64,000 nucleotides of DNA from Vibrio sp. CDRSL-10 TSBA (GTDB lineage: Bacteria; Pseudomonadota; Gammaproteobacteria; Enterobacterales; Vibrionaceae): contig CP155566.1 in NCBI GenBank assembly GCA_039696685.1, forward strand, positions 1,302,001-1,366,000. Reading direction: 5' to 3'. The notes under the pieces were generated by a model. The model worked only from the letters and a program-made list of their open reading frames with translations, had not been told where the DNA came from and did not search any database. Below are positions 10,721 to 21,570 of the stretch, piece after piece. The position numbers and the translations under genes were made by a program. Position 1 is the first letter of the stretch. Each line of letters opens with the position of its first letter.

Positions 10721-10790
10721 TGCTTTCTCTCCGTATCCTGCCAGCTCGTTGATTTGTATCAGTTGTTCAGCGAGCTGTTAATCTTTTTTG

Positions 10791-10860
10791 TCTGTCGTCT
10801 TCGTGCCGGGTCTGTCGTTCGCGAGTTGGATCTGTCGTCGAATCAAAAGGGACGTGTCGT
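10791..10860. repeat. Phased direct repeats between trpG and trpD
   Basis: TCTGTCGT occurs at 10791, 10811 and 10831, exactly 20 bp apart, and a fourth shorter copy (GTGTCGT) follows at 10854. The 12 bases between copies are not conserved. The array fills the intergenic gap. It could be a protein or RNA contact site or simply duplicated spacer. Confidence 0.6.
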
Positions 10861-11462
10861 TATGCTTTATCCATTGCCCAGTTAATCGCGTTTGCGAGCA
10901 GAGTCGCGCCCTGAGTTGTCATGATGGATTCCGGGTGGAACTGGAAGCCGCACAGTTTGTCGGCATCGTTGACAATCGACATCGCCAGGCCGTCTACTTC
11001 CGCTGTGACCGTCAGGCTGTCCGGAACTTGTGTAGCAACCAGAGAGTGGTAACGGGCAATCGCCAGCGGCGAAGGCAGCCCCTGATAAATCGGGTGCTGG
11101 TTATGCTCCATCATCGAGACTTTACCGTGTACGATTTCACCCGCACCGGCTACAACGCCGCCGTAGGCTTCCACCATGGCCTGATGACCAAGACAAATAC
11201 CGATCATCGGCACTTTACCTTTCAGGCGTTGCAGGATTTCCGGCATGGAACCCGCTTCAGAAGGCGCACCCGGGCCCGGTGACAGAACCACTACGGCGTT
11301 ATCGAGTTTGGCGACAGCCTGCTCAATGACGTCCGCCGGAATATGGTTGCGGTAAATCGTCACCTGGTGTCCCAATGAACGGAATTGATCAACCAGGTTG
11401 TAGGTAAAAGAGTCAAAGTTATCGATAAAAACGATATTGGCGGTTTGAGTTGCTTGAGTCAT
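10860..11462 (-). CDS. trpG: Anthranilate synthase component II (glutamine amidotransferase)
   Basis: This 200-residue class-I amidotransferase supplies ammonia from glutamine to TrpE. The catalytic triad is visible: Cys in GICLGHQAM, and His and Glu in FQFHPESIMT. The substrate and oxyanion motif VLSPGPGAPSEAG is present. It starts 11 bp after the trpE stop. It is not fused to trpD. Confidence 0.98.
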   Translation of the reverse strand: MTQATQTANIVFIDNFDSFTYNLVDQFRSLGHQVTIYRNHIPADVIEQAVAKLDNAVVVLSPGPGAPSEAGSMPEILQRLKGKVPMIGICLGHQAMVEAYGGVVAGAGEIVHGKVSMMEHNQHPIYQGLPSPLAIARYHSLVATQVPDSLTVTAEVDGLAMSIVNDADKLCGFQFHPESIMTTQGATLLANAINWAMDKA

Positions 11463-11473
11463 GTTGAGTATCC

Positions 11474-13040
11474 TTACGCCTGGTGAGCAAATTGAATCGC
11501 GGAAATCACCGCCTGAGCTTTACCGCGTGTTTCATCGGCTTCGGATTGCGGGTCTGAGTCATACACCACACCCGCGCCAGCCTGAACCTGGGCAATGCCG
11601 TTCTCGACAAAAGCGGAACGGATGACGATACAGGTATCCAGATCGCCTTCACCGGTCAGGTAGCCCACCGCGCCGCCGTAGCTGCCACGGCGTTCTTTCT
11701 CAACATCACGAATCAGCTGCATGGCGCGGATTTTCGGCGCGCCGGTCAGCGTGCCCATGTTCATGCAGGCCTGGTAAGCGTGCAGGGCATCCAGATCGCT
11801 GCGTAATTGGCCAACGACACGAGATACCAGGTGCATCACGTGGCTGTAGCGATCCACTTTCAGCAAATCTGCCACGTGACGGCTGCCTGCTTCGGCGATA
11901 CGCGCCACATCATTACGGGCCAGGTCAACCAGCATCATGTGTTCGGCGTTCTCTTTCTTGTCGCAGCGCAGTTCCAGTTCCAGACGGCTGTCGAGGTCGA
12001 AGTTAATCGAACCATCCGCATTTTTACCGCGCGGGCGGGTACCGGCGATCGGATAGATTTCAATCTGGTTGGTGTCTGTTTCGTATTTCAGTGCGCTCTC
12101 CGGTGAAGCACCGAACAGGGTAAAGCGTTCATCCTGCATGTAGAACATGTACGGGCTCGGATTACTCTCTTTCAGGCGCTGGTAAGCGGCCAGCGGTGAA
12201 GGGCAAGGCAGGAAGAAACGGCGTGACGGGACGACCTGGAAAATATCACCTTTAATGACATGATCTTTCAGGTCGCGCACGATATCGCAGAAACTGCTCG
12301 TCTTCGATGTTAGTGGTCAGTTCGACGTTTGGCAGCTTAGTGGCTTGCGGCAGAGTCAGATTGTGTGACGTTTGCGCTTTGATCTCTTCCTGACGGGCAC
12401 GCAGAGTGGCTTTGACAGCACTATCAGAGGTGAACGCGGTGGCCTGTAACTGGCTGGTTGCGGTCTGGTGGTCGATGACCATCAGGTTCTCAGACACATA
12501 AAACACGTAATCGGGACAGTCGTTGGTTGCGGTTGCATCGCCCAGCGGCTCGAAGTTAGCCACCATATCGTAAGCAAACAGGCCGCCGAGGAAGATGGCG
12601 TATTTATCTTTGTCACTCAGATCAAAGCTGTGCTGCACCAGGCGCAGAGCGTCGAATGATGACGCTTCACGCAGGCGCGAATCTTCATCTAATGTGTCGC
12701 ATGGGGTGGTAAACGTCAGCGTCAGAGTTGACTCGCTGCGCTGGCTCGGGATGTCAGCGACCACGTTTTGCGCCAGAACGTTAATCAGAGCGCGGCCGTT
12801 ATCACTTAACGCCTGAAATGTGACTTCGTGGCCGTAGCAGATGATACGCACCGCGGCGTCAACCAACAGCAGGCTTTTCAGGTTTTGTTTTGAGTCGATT
12901 TCGGCAGATTCCAGCAACAGGCAGTCTGTTTTACCTTCACACAAAGCGTGAAACAGTGCGGTTGGATCCTGGGTGTACGGCAACGTAGTATTCAGTACTT
13001 CAATGGTTGCACGATTTTTGATTTCAATGGCCTTGTTCAC
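11474..13040 (-). CDS. trpE: Anthranilate synthase component I, +1 frameshift in the sequence
   Basis: This is the chorismate-utilising subunit of anthranilate synthase, 522 residues after correction. The N-terminal part includes [18 protein letters not shown], a region around the Leu-Glu-Ser feedback site for tryptophan. The C-terminal catalytic part carries [11 protein letters not shown], the chorismate-enzyme signature GTRPRGKN, and GAPKIRAM. The two frames join at 12290-12294 if GAAAC reads GAAC (giving [18 protein letters not shown]). The start is GTG at 13040 with AAGGAGG seven bases upstream. Expression is under trp operator and attenuator control. Confidence 0.95.
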
Positions 13041-13140
13041 AAGACCTCCTTATCTGAATTTTGCGTTTGCCGGTTGGGTTTGTTCGCTTGAATGCAGACT
13101 GATGTATGGAGCGAAACCCGACGAATAATATAATGAAAAA

Positions 13141-13170
13141 TAAAGTAAAAAGCCCGCTGAGTCAGCGGGC
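13141..13170 (-). terminator. trp attenuator (terminator hairpin)
   Basis: On the minus strand the stem GCCCGCT / AGCGGGC (extendable to 9 bp) is followed by a T-rich stretch, about 100 bp before trpE. The upstream segment GTGGGCT at the end of the leader coding region can pair with AGCCCGC of the terminator arm, which would form the alternative antiterminator. Confidence 0.85.
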
Positions 13171-13213
13171 TTCTTGAAAGACGTTTCCTGTCAGACAGGT
13201 ATACGCGAGCCCA

Positions 13214-13303
13214 CTAAGAACTTGTCCAAGTGTGCCACCAGTTAAGCGCTGCGCCGGCAGTGCTGAATTGGGGATTATGGTTTGATGTAATTTCTAGTAA
13301 CAT
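13214..13303 (-). CDS. trpL: trp operon leader peptide
   Basis: This 29-codon reading frame starts MLLEITSNHNPQ and ends NWWHTWTSS. It has three tryptophan codons within five positions (TGG at 13238-13240, 13235-13237 and 13226-13228) close to the stop at 13214-13216. A GAGG ribosome site precedes the ATG. Stalling at these codons when Trp-tRNA is scarce would favour the antiterminator over the attenuator hairpin. Confidence 0.92.
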   Translation of the reverse strand: MLLEITSNHNPQFSTAGAALNWWHTWTSS

Positions 13304-13333
13304 GGGAACCTCAAACTGTGCTCTCGTATTTGT

Positions 13334-13367
13334 GTACTAGTAAACTAGTGCGGAGGTCGAAAGTCAA
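13334..13367 (-). promoter_or_regulatory. trp promoter with overlapping TrpR operator
   Basis: On the minus strand a -35 box TTGACT (13362-13367) and a -10 box TTTACT (13339-13344) are separated by 17 bp. The palindrome ACTAGT-AA-ACTAGT (13336-13349), nearly identical to the E. coli TrpR operator core, covers the -10 box. TrpR with bound tryptophan would therefore block RNA polymerase directly. Confidence 0.92.
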
Positions 13368-13396
13368 GCCCAAATAACCGGCAAATTAAAAAAATT

Positions 13397-14276
13397 ATGA
13401 AAATTGACCTACACAGTCACACCACGGCATCTGACGGTCGTCTGAGTTTCGAACAACTGATTGAAAGAGCCGTTGAATTTAACATCGATGTGCTGGCGAT
13501 CACTGACCACGATACGGTCGATTCACTGCAACCGGCGCGTGAGTACATTCAGTCCAGACAGCATGCGATTACCCTGATCAACGGGATTGAATTCTCGACC
13601 GTGTGGCAAAACAAAGACATTCACATTGTCGGCCTTAATATCGATATCGAAACGCCGGAGCTGCTGCGTTTAATTGAAGCGCAAAAAGCGCATCGTGTTG
13701 CGCGGGCGGAAATGATTGCCCAGCGTTTGGAAAAGGCGACCCGTGAAGGTGTGTTAGCCGAAGTGCAAGCCATCGCCGGCGATGCACCGATCACCCGTGC
13801 CCATTTTGCTAAATGGCTGGTGGATGCCGGCTATGTGAAGAATATGCAGCAGGTATTTAAAAAATATCTGACCCGCAACAATCCGGGTTATGTGCCACCG
13901 AACTGGTGTACGATGGACGATGCGATTAATGCCATCCATGCCGCGGGCGGCCTGGCGGTTTCTTGCTCATCCGGCCCGTTATGATCTGACCACCAAATGG
14001 CTGAAACGCCTGATTGCAGCGTTCGCAGAAGCGGGCGGGGATGCGATGGAAGTGGCTCAGCCGCAACAAGCGCCGCAAGAAAAACGCAATCTTGCTGATT
14101 ATGCGATACAATACAATCTATTAGCTTCTCAAGGCAGCGACTTTCATTACCCGTCCCCGTGGATGGAATTAGGGCGCAATCTTTGGTTGCCTTCCGGAGT
14201 AGAACCTGTTTGGAGAGATTGGACTAATCTCCCTAAGCATCCAGTCGAGAGACTCAATGATGAGGTATCACAATGA
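13397..14276 (+). CDS. rnm: RNase AM / PHP-domain phosphatase (YciV/TrpH), +1 frameshift in the sequence
   Basis: This PHP-domain metal-dependent enzyme has 292 residues after correction. Its E. coli homologue is a 5'-3' exonuclease maturing rRNA 5' ends and a 3',5'-nucleoside bisphosphate phosphatase. Metal ligands are seen in [20 protein letters not shown], the HPARYD segment and GSDFHYP. The frames join at 13958-13962 if GTTTC reads GTTC, restoring [14 protein letters not shown]. It is divergent from trp and its stop overlaps the yciO start (ATGA). Confidence 0.93.
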
Positions 14277-14893
14277 GCCAGTTTTTTTATGTGCATCCTG
14301 AGAATCCACAAGCCCGTCTGATCAACCAGGCGGTTGCAATTATTCGTAATGGCGGTGTGGTTGTTTACCCGACCGATTCCGGTTATGCACTGGGTTGCCA
14401 GCTAGAAAACAAACATGCCCTGGAGCGTATTTGCCAGATCCGCCGCCTGGACGACAAGCATAACTTTACGCTGTTGTGCCGTGATTTATCTGAACTATCT
14501 TTATATGCACGCGTAGATAATACAGCCTTTCGTCTGCTGAAGAACAATACTCCTGGCCCTTACACCTTTATTTTTAAGGGAACCAAAGAAGTACCGCGTC
14601 GTCTGATGAACGCCAAGCGTAAGACAATCGGTATCCGTGTTCCGGACAACAAGATTGCTCTTGATCTGCTGGAGGCGCTGGGCGAACCCCTGATGTCGAC
14701 CTCGCTGATCCTGCCGGGCAATGTGAACACCGAATCGGATCCGGAAGAGATTCGCGATCGTCTTGAGCACGCAGTGGATGTGATTCTGGCGGGCGGTTAT
14801 CTGGGCGAACAGCCGACCACTGTGATTGATTTCAGCGAAGATGAAATGCAGGTGGTTCGTTTGGGCGCGGGCGATCCGACGCCATTTGAGTAA
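14273..14893 (+). CDS. yciO: YciO (Sua5/YciO/YrdC family)
   Basis: This 206-residue paralogue of threonylcarbamoyl-AMP synthase has the family nucleotide/CO2-binding core ([40 protein letters not shown]). E. coli YciO has weak or different activity from TsaC, so its role is unsettled. Its ATG overlaps the rnm stop, indicating translational coupling. The rnm-yciO-rluB order beside trp matches E. coli. Confidence 0.95.
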   Translation: MSQFFYVHPENPQARLINQAVAIIRNGGVVVYPTDSGYALGCQLENKHALERICQIRRLDDKHNFTLLCRDLSELSLYARVDNTAFRLLKNNTPGPYTFIFKGTKEVPRRLMNAKRKTIGIRVPDNKIALDLLEALGEPLMSTSLILPGNVNTESDPEEIRDRLEHAVDVILAGGYLGEQPTTVIDFSEDEMQVVRLGAGDPTPFE

Positions 14894-15013
14894 TCGAACA
14901 GGCGCTAATAAAAAGGTGCTTTTTCGCGGATTCTTTGCGATACTACGCGACCGCGATTTTGAGGTCGCATCTTGTTATTCGACGTCTGAGAAGACGACAT
15001 CATAGGTAGATAA

Positions 15014-15953
15014 ATGAGCGAAAAGTTACAAAAGGTTTTAGCACGTGCTGGTCATGGTTCTCGTCGTGAGCTGGAAGCTCTGATCCGAGCTGGGCGCGTA
15101 AGTGTTAATGGCAAGGTAGCTGTACTGGGCGAACGCCTGGATGATGAAAACGCCATCGTGCGTATTGACGGACACGTTGTGTCTGCCAAAGCGCAGGAAG
15201 AAGTTGTATGTCGCGTTTCTGGCTTACTACAAGCCGGAAGGTGAACTGTGTACCCGTCACGACCCGGAAGGTCGTCGTACGGTGTTTGATCGTCTGCCAA
15301 AAATTCGTGGCTCGCGCTGGATTTCGGTGGGCCGTCTGGATGCTAACACCTCTGGTCTGCTGCTGTTCACTACCGATGGTGAACTGGCTAACCGTCTGAT
15401 GCACCCGAGTCGTCAGGTTGAACGTGAGTATCTGGTACGTGTGTTCGGTGATGTGACCGAAGATAAAGTACGTAACCTGGTACGCGGCGTTGAGCTGGAC
15501 GATGGTATGGCACGTTTTGAAGACGTAGTTTATGCCGGCGGTGAAGGCATGAACCACACGTTCTACGTCGTGATCAACGAAGGTCGTAACCGTGAAGTTC
15601 GTCGTCTGTGGGAATCTCAGGAAACCACAGTAAGCCGACTGAAGCGTGTGCGTTACGGTGACATCTTCCTGGATAAGAAACTGCCTCGTGGCGGTTGGAT
15701 GGAACTGTCGCTGAAAGACGTGAACTACCTGCGTGAACTGGTGGAACTGAAACCGGAAAACAGCACTATGCTGGATGTGTCGAAAGACAACACTTCTCGT
15801 AAACGTGAGCGTTCACGCAGCCAGAAGATCCGTCGTGCAGTTCGTCGCCATGAAGAGCGCGTCAATACACCAGCCGGTGGTCGTGCTAACTCTCGTCGCA
15901 AAGAGGGCGGCTCTCGTACTAAAGTAGCCAGCGAACCACGCAAAGGCCGTTAA
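15014..15953 (+). CDS. rluB: 23S rRNA pseudouridine synthase RluB, +1 frameshift in the sequence
   Basis: This 312-residue enzyme (corrected) converts U2605 (E. coli numbering) of 23S rRNA to pseudouridine. An N-terminal S4 domain ([21 protein letters not shown]) is followed by the RsuA-type catalytic domain with [19 protein letters not shown], which contains the catalytic aspartate. A long Arg/Lys-rich tail (from about residue 255) ends the protein, as in other Vibrio RluB. The frames join at 15215-15219 (GTTTC to GTTC), restoring [19 protein letters not shown]. Confidence 0.95.
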
Positions 15954-16036
15954 TTGTACCTGCTCAGCCTGCTGGTTGCGTCTGATTAAAGCCGCAGAGC
16001 TGGCAAACGCTACAGTAATGAGAAAATTTGAATAAT

Positions 16037-16064
16037 AAAACCCGGGCATCGCCTGGGTTTTTTA
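16037..16064 (+). terminator. Terminator of rluB
   Basis: The stem CCCGGGC / GCCTGGG (with one G-T pair) has a 3-nt loop and is followed by TTTTTT, about 85 bp after rluB. Confidence 0.85.
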
Positions 16065-16144
16065 TTGCCTGCGAGATGGAGCCGCTGCGGTACCAAAGGT
16101 TGTAGGGCAGCAGAAGCTTTAAGGTCGTGGTGGTTCAAGCAAGA

Positions 16145-16168
16145 AAAAGCCCCGCGGATAAGCGAGGC
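16145..16168 (-). terminator. Terminator of cydDC
   Basis: On the minus strand GCCTCGC / GCGGGGC is followed by TTTTTCTT, about 30 bp beyond the cydC stop codon. Confidence 0.75.
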
Positions 16169-16198
16169 TGAGATTAAGCAGAGCTGTTACGGGTTCGG

Positions 16199-17920
16199 TT
16201 ACAGCGTCTGATTGAGCTGGAAGTAACGGCCTTGCTCGGCCAGCAGCTGATGATGACTGCCATGTTCGACAATCTCACCCTGTTCAATCAGGCAGATGGT
16301 GTCCATCTTCTCCAGTTCCACCAGGCGGTGGGTAATAAAGATGACCGTCTTGTTGGCAAAGTGCGATTCAAACAGCGCCATGATCTGCTTTTCGGTCTGC
16401 TTGTCGAGACCTTCAGTCGGTTCATCCAGCAGCAGAATCGGGCCGTTGTGCAGCAGCGCACGGGCGATACCGATACGGCGTTTTTCACCACCGGACAGTT
16501 GGCGGCCCGCGTCACCCAGCCAGGCATCCAGACCCGGTGCATCGAGCAGTTTACCCAGGCCGACCCGTTGCAGGGTTTCACTCAACAGGGCATCATCGGC
16601 ATCCGGTTTCGCCATGATCAGGTTGTCACGCAGTGTACCGTTGAGGATATCGACACGCTGGCTGACCACGCTGATCGCCGAGCGCAGATCGCTCTCTTTC
16701 CAGTCTTGCAGGCGGGTACCGGCAATACGGACTTCACCTTGCTGTACATCCCAGTAGCGGCACAGCAACTGGATCAGGGTCGATTTACCCGAACCCGTCT
16801 GACCGACGATGGCGGTTTTATGGCCGGCCGGAATGGTCAGGCTGACATCACGCAGAACCTGCTGCTCACTGTCGTTGTAAGCAAAGCCGATATTATCAAA
16901 CGCGATATCAAACTGCCCCGAGTGGCGGGTGTTGTCCGTTGGGAATACCACATCCGGTTCGGCCAGAATCACCTCATTGAGACGACGGGCTGAGGTCAGA
17001 GTCTGCCCCAGATACTGGAACGCGCCGGCAATCGGCATCAGCAGTTCAACACTGGCCATAGTCGCGAAGACCACCAACGCAATCATAGGATCCGGAGCCT
17101 GACCGTTCACGCCGTCTGCGGCCAGCCACAGCATCAGAACCAGCGTCCAGCCGTTAGCGAGCATCAGCAGGGCAGAAGCCAGGCCGTTAAAGCTGGCGTT
17201 GAGCTTCTGGTTGGCCAGCAGTTTTTCCTGCGCAGTATAAATCGCATCGCGGTAGCGCGATTCGGCGCCAAAAATGGTCAGCTCGCTGTAACCCTGCAGC
17301 CAGTCCATGGTTGCAACACGCATGTCTGCTTTGTTCTGGGTCAGTTCGGCACCATTGCGTTTGCCCAGCTTGTAAAACAGCACCGGCCAGGTCAGCAGCA
17401 GCAGCAGCAGGATTGCGCCCAGAGTCAGCCCCAGGGATTGATCAAACCAGCAGAGTAAGGTCGTCAGACCTGCCACACCAAGTACGCCAATCGTCACCGG
17501 GCTGATAAGACGCAGATAGACGTGGTCCATTGCATCGATATCGGCCACCAGGCGGTTGAGCAGGTCCGCATCGCGCAGGTTAGATACGCGACCCGGGATC
17601 ATCGGTGCCAGTTTCTGGAAGAAAAAGATGCGTAGATCGGTCAACAGTTTAAAGGTGGCGTTGTGGCTGACCACACGTTCACCCCAGCGGCCGGCGGTAC
17701 GGCCCATCGCAAAACCACGCACAAATGCGCCTGGCAGCATGTAGTTAAAGGTTTCACGGGCGACGGTTAGGCCTGCAACTGCCGCAGCGGACAGGAACCA
17801 GCCGGACAGAGTCAGCAAACCGATTGAGGCGCCCAGAGTCGCGAGGCCAAGTAACATACCCAGCGTCAGACCAAACCAGTGCTTTTTATACAGTTTCAGG
17901 TATGGCAATAAATCACGCAT
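16199..17920 (-). CDS. cydC: Cysteine/glutathione ABC exporter CydC
   Basis: This 573-residue half-transporter pairs with CydD to export reductants (cysteine, glutathione) to the periplasm, needed for cytochrome bd and c assembly. A six-helix membrane domain (about 1-310) precedes an ATPase domain with Walker A GQTGSGKST, signature LSGGEKRRIGIARAL and Walker B ILLLDEPTEGLD. I start it at MRDLLPYLKLYKKHW (ATG 17920), which overlaps the cydD end by 8 bp. The open frame extends 19 codons further upstream, but those codons read inside cydD. Confidence 0.96.
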   Translation of the reverse strand: MRDLLPYLKLYKKHWFGLTLGMLLGLATLGASIGLLTLSGWFLSAAAVAGLTVARETFNYMLPGAFVRGFAMGRTAGRWGERVVSHNATFKLLTDLRIFFFQKLAPMIPGRVSNLRDADLLNRLVADIDAMDHVYLRLISPVTIGVLGVAGLTTLLCWFDQSLGLTLGAILLLLLLTWPVLFYKLGKRNGAELTQNKADMRVATMDWLQGYSELTIFGAESRYRDAIYTAQEKLLANQKLNASFNGLASALLMLANGWTLVLMLWLAADGVNGQAPDPMIALVVFATMASVELLMPIAGAFQYLGQTLTSARRLNEVILAEPDVVFPTDNTRHSGQFDIAFDNIGFAYNDSEQQVLRDVSLTIPAGHKTAIVGQTGSGKSTLIQLLCRYWDVQQGEVRIAGTRLQDWKESDLRSAISVVSQRVDILNGTLRDNLIMAKPDADDALLSETLQRVGLGKLLDAPGLDAWLGDAGRQLSGGEKRRIGIARALLHNGPILLLDEPTEGLDKQTEKQIMALFESHFANKTVIFITHRLVELEKMDTICLIEQGEIVEHGSHHQLLAEQGRYFQLNQTL

Positions 17921-19701
17921 CGAGGTTCCCCTTATCGGCTTCGTGCAGCGCCTGATTAGACGCCAGCATATCGGCAAACAGTCCTGGTTGTTGGCTCAGC
18001 GTAGCAAAATCGCCGGCCTGGACCAGAGCGCCGTCCTGCATCACCAGAATCTGACTGACAGATTGCAGTGGCAGCAACTGGTGTGTCACCAGCAGCGCGG
18101 TTTTGTGGGTGATTTGTTGATTCAGACCTTGCATTACCAGTTGTTCGCTGCGGGCGTCAAGGCTGGCGGTCGGTTCATCCAGCAGCCAGAAGCGGCCTTG
18201 TTGCAGCATGGCGCGCGCCAAAGCCAGACGCTGTGCCTGACCGACAGACAGACCACCGGAGCGGTCGCTGATTGGGTAGTCTAGCCCTTGTTTTTGCACA
18301 AATTCAGCCGCAAAGGAGTGCTCCAGTACCTGCTCAATCTGGTTGTCGGTAATGTTGGATTTACCCAGGGTGATGTTCTCACGAATGGTGCCATGCACCA
18401 GCAGCGGATTTTGACCGACCCAGCTGATGTGTTTACGCCAGCTGGCGTGATCGAGCTGATTGAGTTCCACACCGTTGATGTTCAGGCTGCCTTCATAGGG
18501 CATAAAGCCGAGAATCGCGTTGATCAGGCTGGTTTTACCAGCGCCGCTCGGGCCGACCAGCGCGGTTGTCTGGCCACGGTTCAGGCGGAAAGAAACCGGC
18601 CCGACCAGGCGCTGGCCTTCCGGGCTGAACACTTGCAGATCGGTCGCAATGATTTCCACGTCATCGGCGTCCTGCATCTGGCTGGTGCCGGATTGCACTT
18701 TGCTGACATCAATATTGAGAAACTCAACGATGCTTTCAGCGGCGCCAACGGCTTGTTGTCTGGCATGGTAAAAAGTCCCCAGATCGCGCAGTGGCTGGTA
18801 AAACTCCGGTGCCAGCACCAGAATGAAAATACCGGCAAACAGAGTGACACCTGCGCCGTAATAGCCAAAATCCAGTTCGCCGATGAAGCTGAAACCAAAG
18901 TACACCGCGGTAATCGCGATGGAGACTGAAGTAAAGAACTCCAGTACCGCTGAAGAGAGGAATGCGATACGTAAGACATCCATCGTACGCTTACGGAACA
19001 CTTCCGATGCGCCTCGCATCTGCTCGGTTTCCGCGTCGGTGCGGTCGAACAGGCGAATGGTGGTCATCGATTGCAGACGGTCATAGAAATGGCCTGACAG
19101 ACGTTGCAGCGCTTTGAAGTTTTTGCGCCCGGCGTCGGCTGCTTTAATACCAACCAGAGCCATAAACAGCGGCACCAGTGGCGCTGTGATCAGGAAGATC
19201 AAACCTGCAGCCCAGTTAACCGGGAAGACCACGACAAGAATCACAAACGGGATCAGCACAGACAACGACATTTGCGGCAGGTAGCGGGCAAAGAAGTCAT
19301 GCATGTTTTCGACCTGTTCCAGGGTCAGTGTCGCCCAGGCACCGGCTGGTTTGCCTTTAATATAGGCTGGCCCCAGGGTGCGCAGTTTGTCGAAAATCAG
19401 TTGCCGGATGTATATCCGGATCTCTTTGCCGGCCCGAAAACCAGCCAGTTTCGCGGCCCCATGAGCACGCGGCACGTATCGCGATGATGACGACCAGCCC
19501 GGCGAAGTAAGGTACCAGGTCATATTTGTCGACATGTTGAATGATGAGCTGATGCAATATCGAGGCGAGCAGAGCGGCTTGCGCGAGCAAAAACACACTG
19601 GATAACACGCCAAGCCCGATAGCCAGCATTAACCAGCGCTTGGCCAGTTTGCTCTGCTGTTTGAGCCAGATATTTAAGCTCCGTTGCTTTTTCTTATCCA
19701 T
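17913..19701 (-). CDS. cydD: Cysteine/glutathione ABC exporter CydD, +1 frameshift in the sequence
   Basis: This is the partner half-transporter of CydC, 595 residues after correction. Starting at MDKKKQRSLNIWLKQQ, it has a six-helix membrane domain and an ATPase domain with Walker A GPSGAGKTS, signature LSVGQAQRLALARAML and Walker B FWLLDEPTASLD. The frames join at 19448-19452 (GTTTC to GTTC), restoring WGRELAGFRAGKEIRIYIRQ, which aligns with the family. It is the first gene of the cydDC operon. Confidence 0.95.
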
Positions 19702-19760
19702 ATACTTGAAGGCTTATCTAGAATTCTTATGATTTTGAAAGTGGGCTAGTATACAAAAGA

Positions 19761-19787
19761 AAACCCGGTGGATATACCACCGGGTTT
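19761..19787. terminator. Terminator of trxB
   Basis: The long stem AAACCCGGTGG / CCACCGGGTTT with a short ATATA loop lies between trxB and cydD, both on the minus strand. It ends trxB; on the minus strand it continues into TTCTTTTG. Confidence 0.85.
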
Positions 19788-19824
19788 GCTGCTAACTTGT
19801 CAAAACTGAAAAATAATCTTGTAA

Positions 19825-20796
<972 letters not shown>

Positions 20797-20981
20797 TTAG
20801 AAGTGCTCAGTAAATTGCAACGATTGTAGGAAATCTGGGACGGTAATAAAAGCATAAAGGGGTGTCGTAACTGTAATTAATCGTTATTAGATAGAACCTG
20901 ATGCTCAGCAAAATATGTTTAAATTCAATAAGGTTGTCGCTTTTTTGCGCAAATGGTCCGGCTATGCATTTTAGTGAGTAA

Positions 20982-21182
20982 TTGTTAACCTACGCAAAAA
21001 TTGTTGTCATTCATCGTTATCGGTTGCCAGTCACCGCTATTGATGGTGCGCCGCAGCGTGTGGTAAGTCCTTGGTTTTTATCGTTGCTGTTGTCAGTAAC
21101 GCCGGAGGTTGAGTTATTACTTGCACAGCAGTTGTTATCAGGCGTATGTTTGGCGCTGATGATAAGCGGAGTGTACCCATGA
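20982..21182 (+). CDS. Possible small protein overlapping the DUF4144 gene
   Basis: A 66-codon frame from a TTG start ends in the TGA that overlaps the next gene's ATG (ATGA at 21179-21182), an arrangement typical of translational coupling. The C-terminal half (WFLSLLLSVTPEVELLLAQQ...) is hydrophobic. There is no clear ribosome site, an in-frame stop lies directly before the TTG, and I do not recognise the sequence. It may be chance. The rest of the 394-bp gap between trxB and 21179 shows nothing else I can name. Confidence 0.25.
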   Translation: MLTYAKIVVIHRYRLPVTAIDGAPQRVVSPWFLSLLLSVTPEVELLLAQQLLSGVCLALMISGVYP

Positions 21183-21502
21183 TAAAATGGCCTGCGCTGC
21201 TCAAACTAGACGGTGATGATGAACTGCTTTATCTCGCCTCCGAGCAGCAATGTATTGAAGAATGTGCAGAGATGATTCTCGGTGAAGGCGATCATTTAAT
21301 TGATTGTTGTGGTCAGAGTTTTGCCATTGTGAGTTGCGCGCGCAGCGCACAAGATATTGAACTGCTGCCGACCCGTAAGAGCTACGATGCGCAACAAGTG
21401 TGTCAGTTAATTCAGGCGCATGAGTTTGCCGCCGCTCAGGTGTGCGTGACTAAAATTTATTTCCCGACGGTCGAGCAAGCCGTTAAAGCGATGGCGTTTT
21501 GA
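21179..21502 (+). CDS. DUF4144-type protein
   Basis: This soluble 107-residue protein starts MIKWPALLKLDGDDELLYL, with GGAG seven bases before the ATG. The overall look (residues on stored or displayed values, two Cys in LIDCCGQS) fits the Vibrio DUF4144 family of unknown function as I remember it. It is followed after about 70 bp by an ACT-domain gene. Confidence 0.7.
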   Translation: MIKWPALLKLDGDDELLYLASEQQCIEECAEMILGEGDHLIDCCGQSFAIVSCARSAQDIELLPTRKSYDAQQVCQLIQAHEFAAAQVCVTKIYFPTVEQAVKAMAF

Positions 21503-21570
21503 GCGCCGACAAGTTCACTTTTTGACCCGGTACGTCCATTACAGACAACACAGACAACACAGGTATCATA

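Noticed and set aside
10791..10860. CRISPR array in the trpG-trpD gap
   Set aside because: The repeat core is only 8 bp with 12-bp variable parts, too short for CRISPR, and no cas gene is present.
12468..12816. Plus-strand frames inside trp genes and other long antisense frames
   Set aside because: They are shadows of strongly conserved genes on the opposite strand, caused by codon bias.
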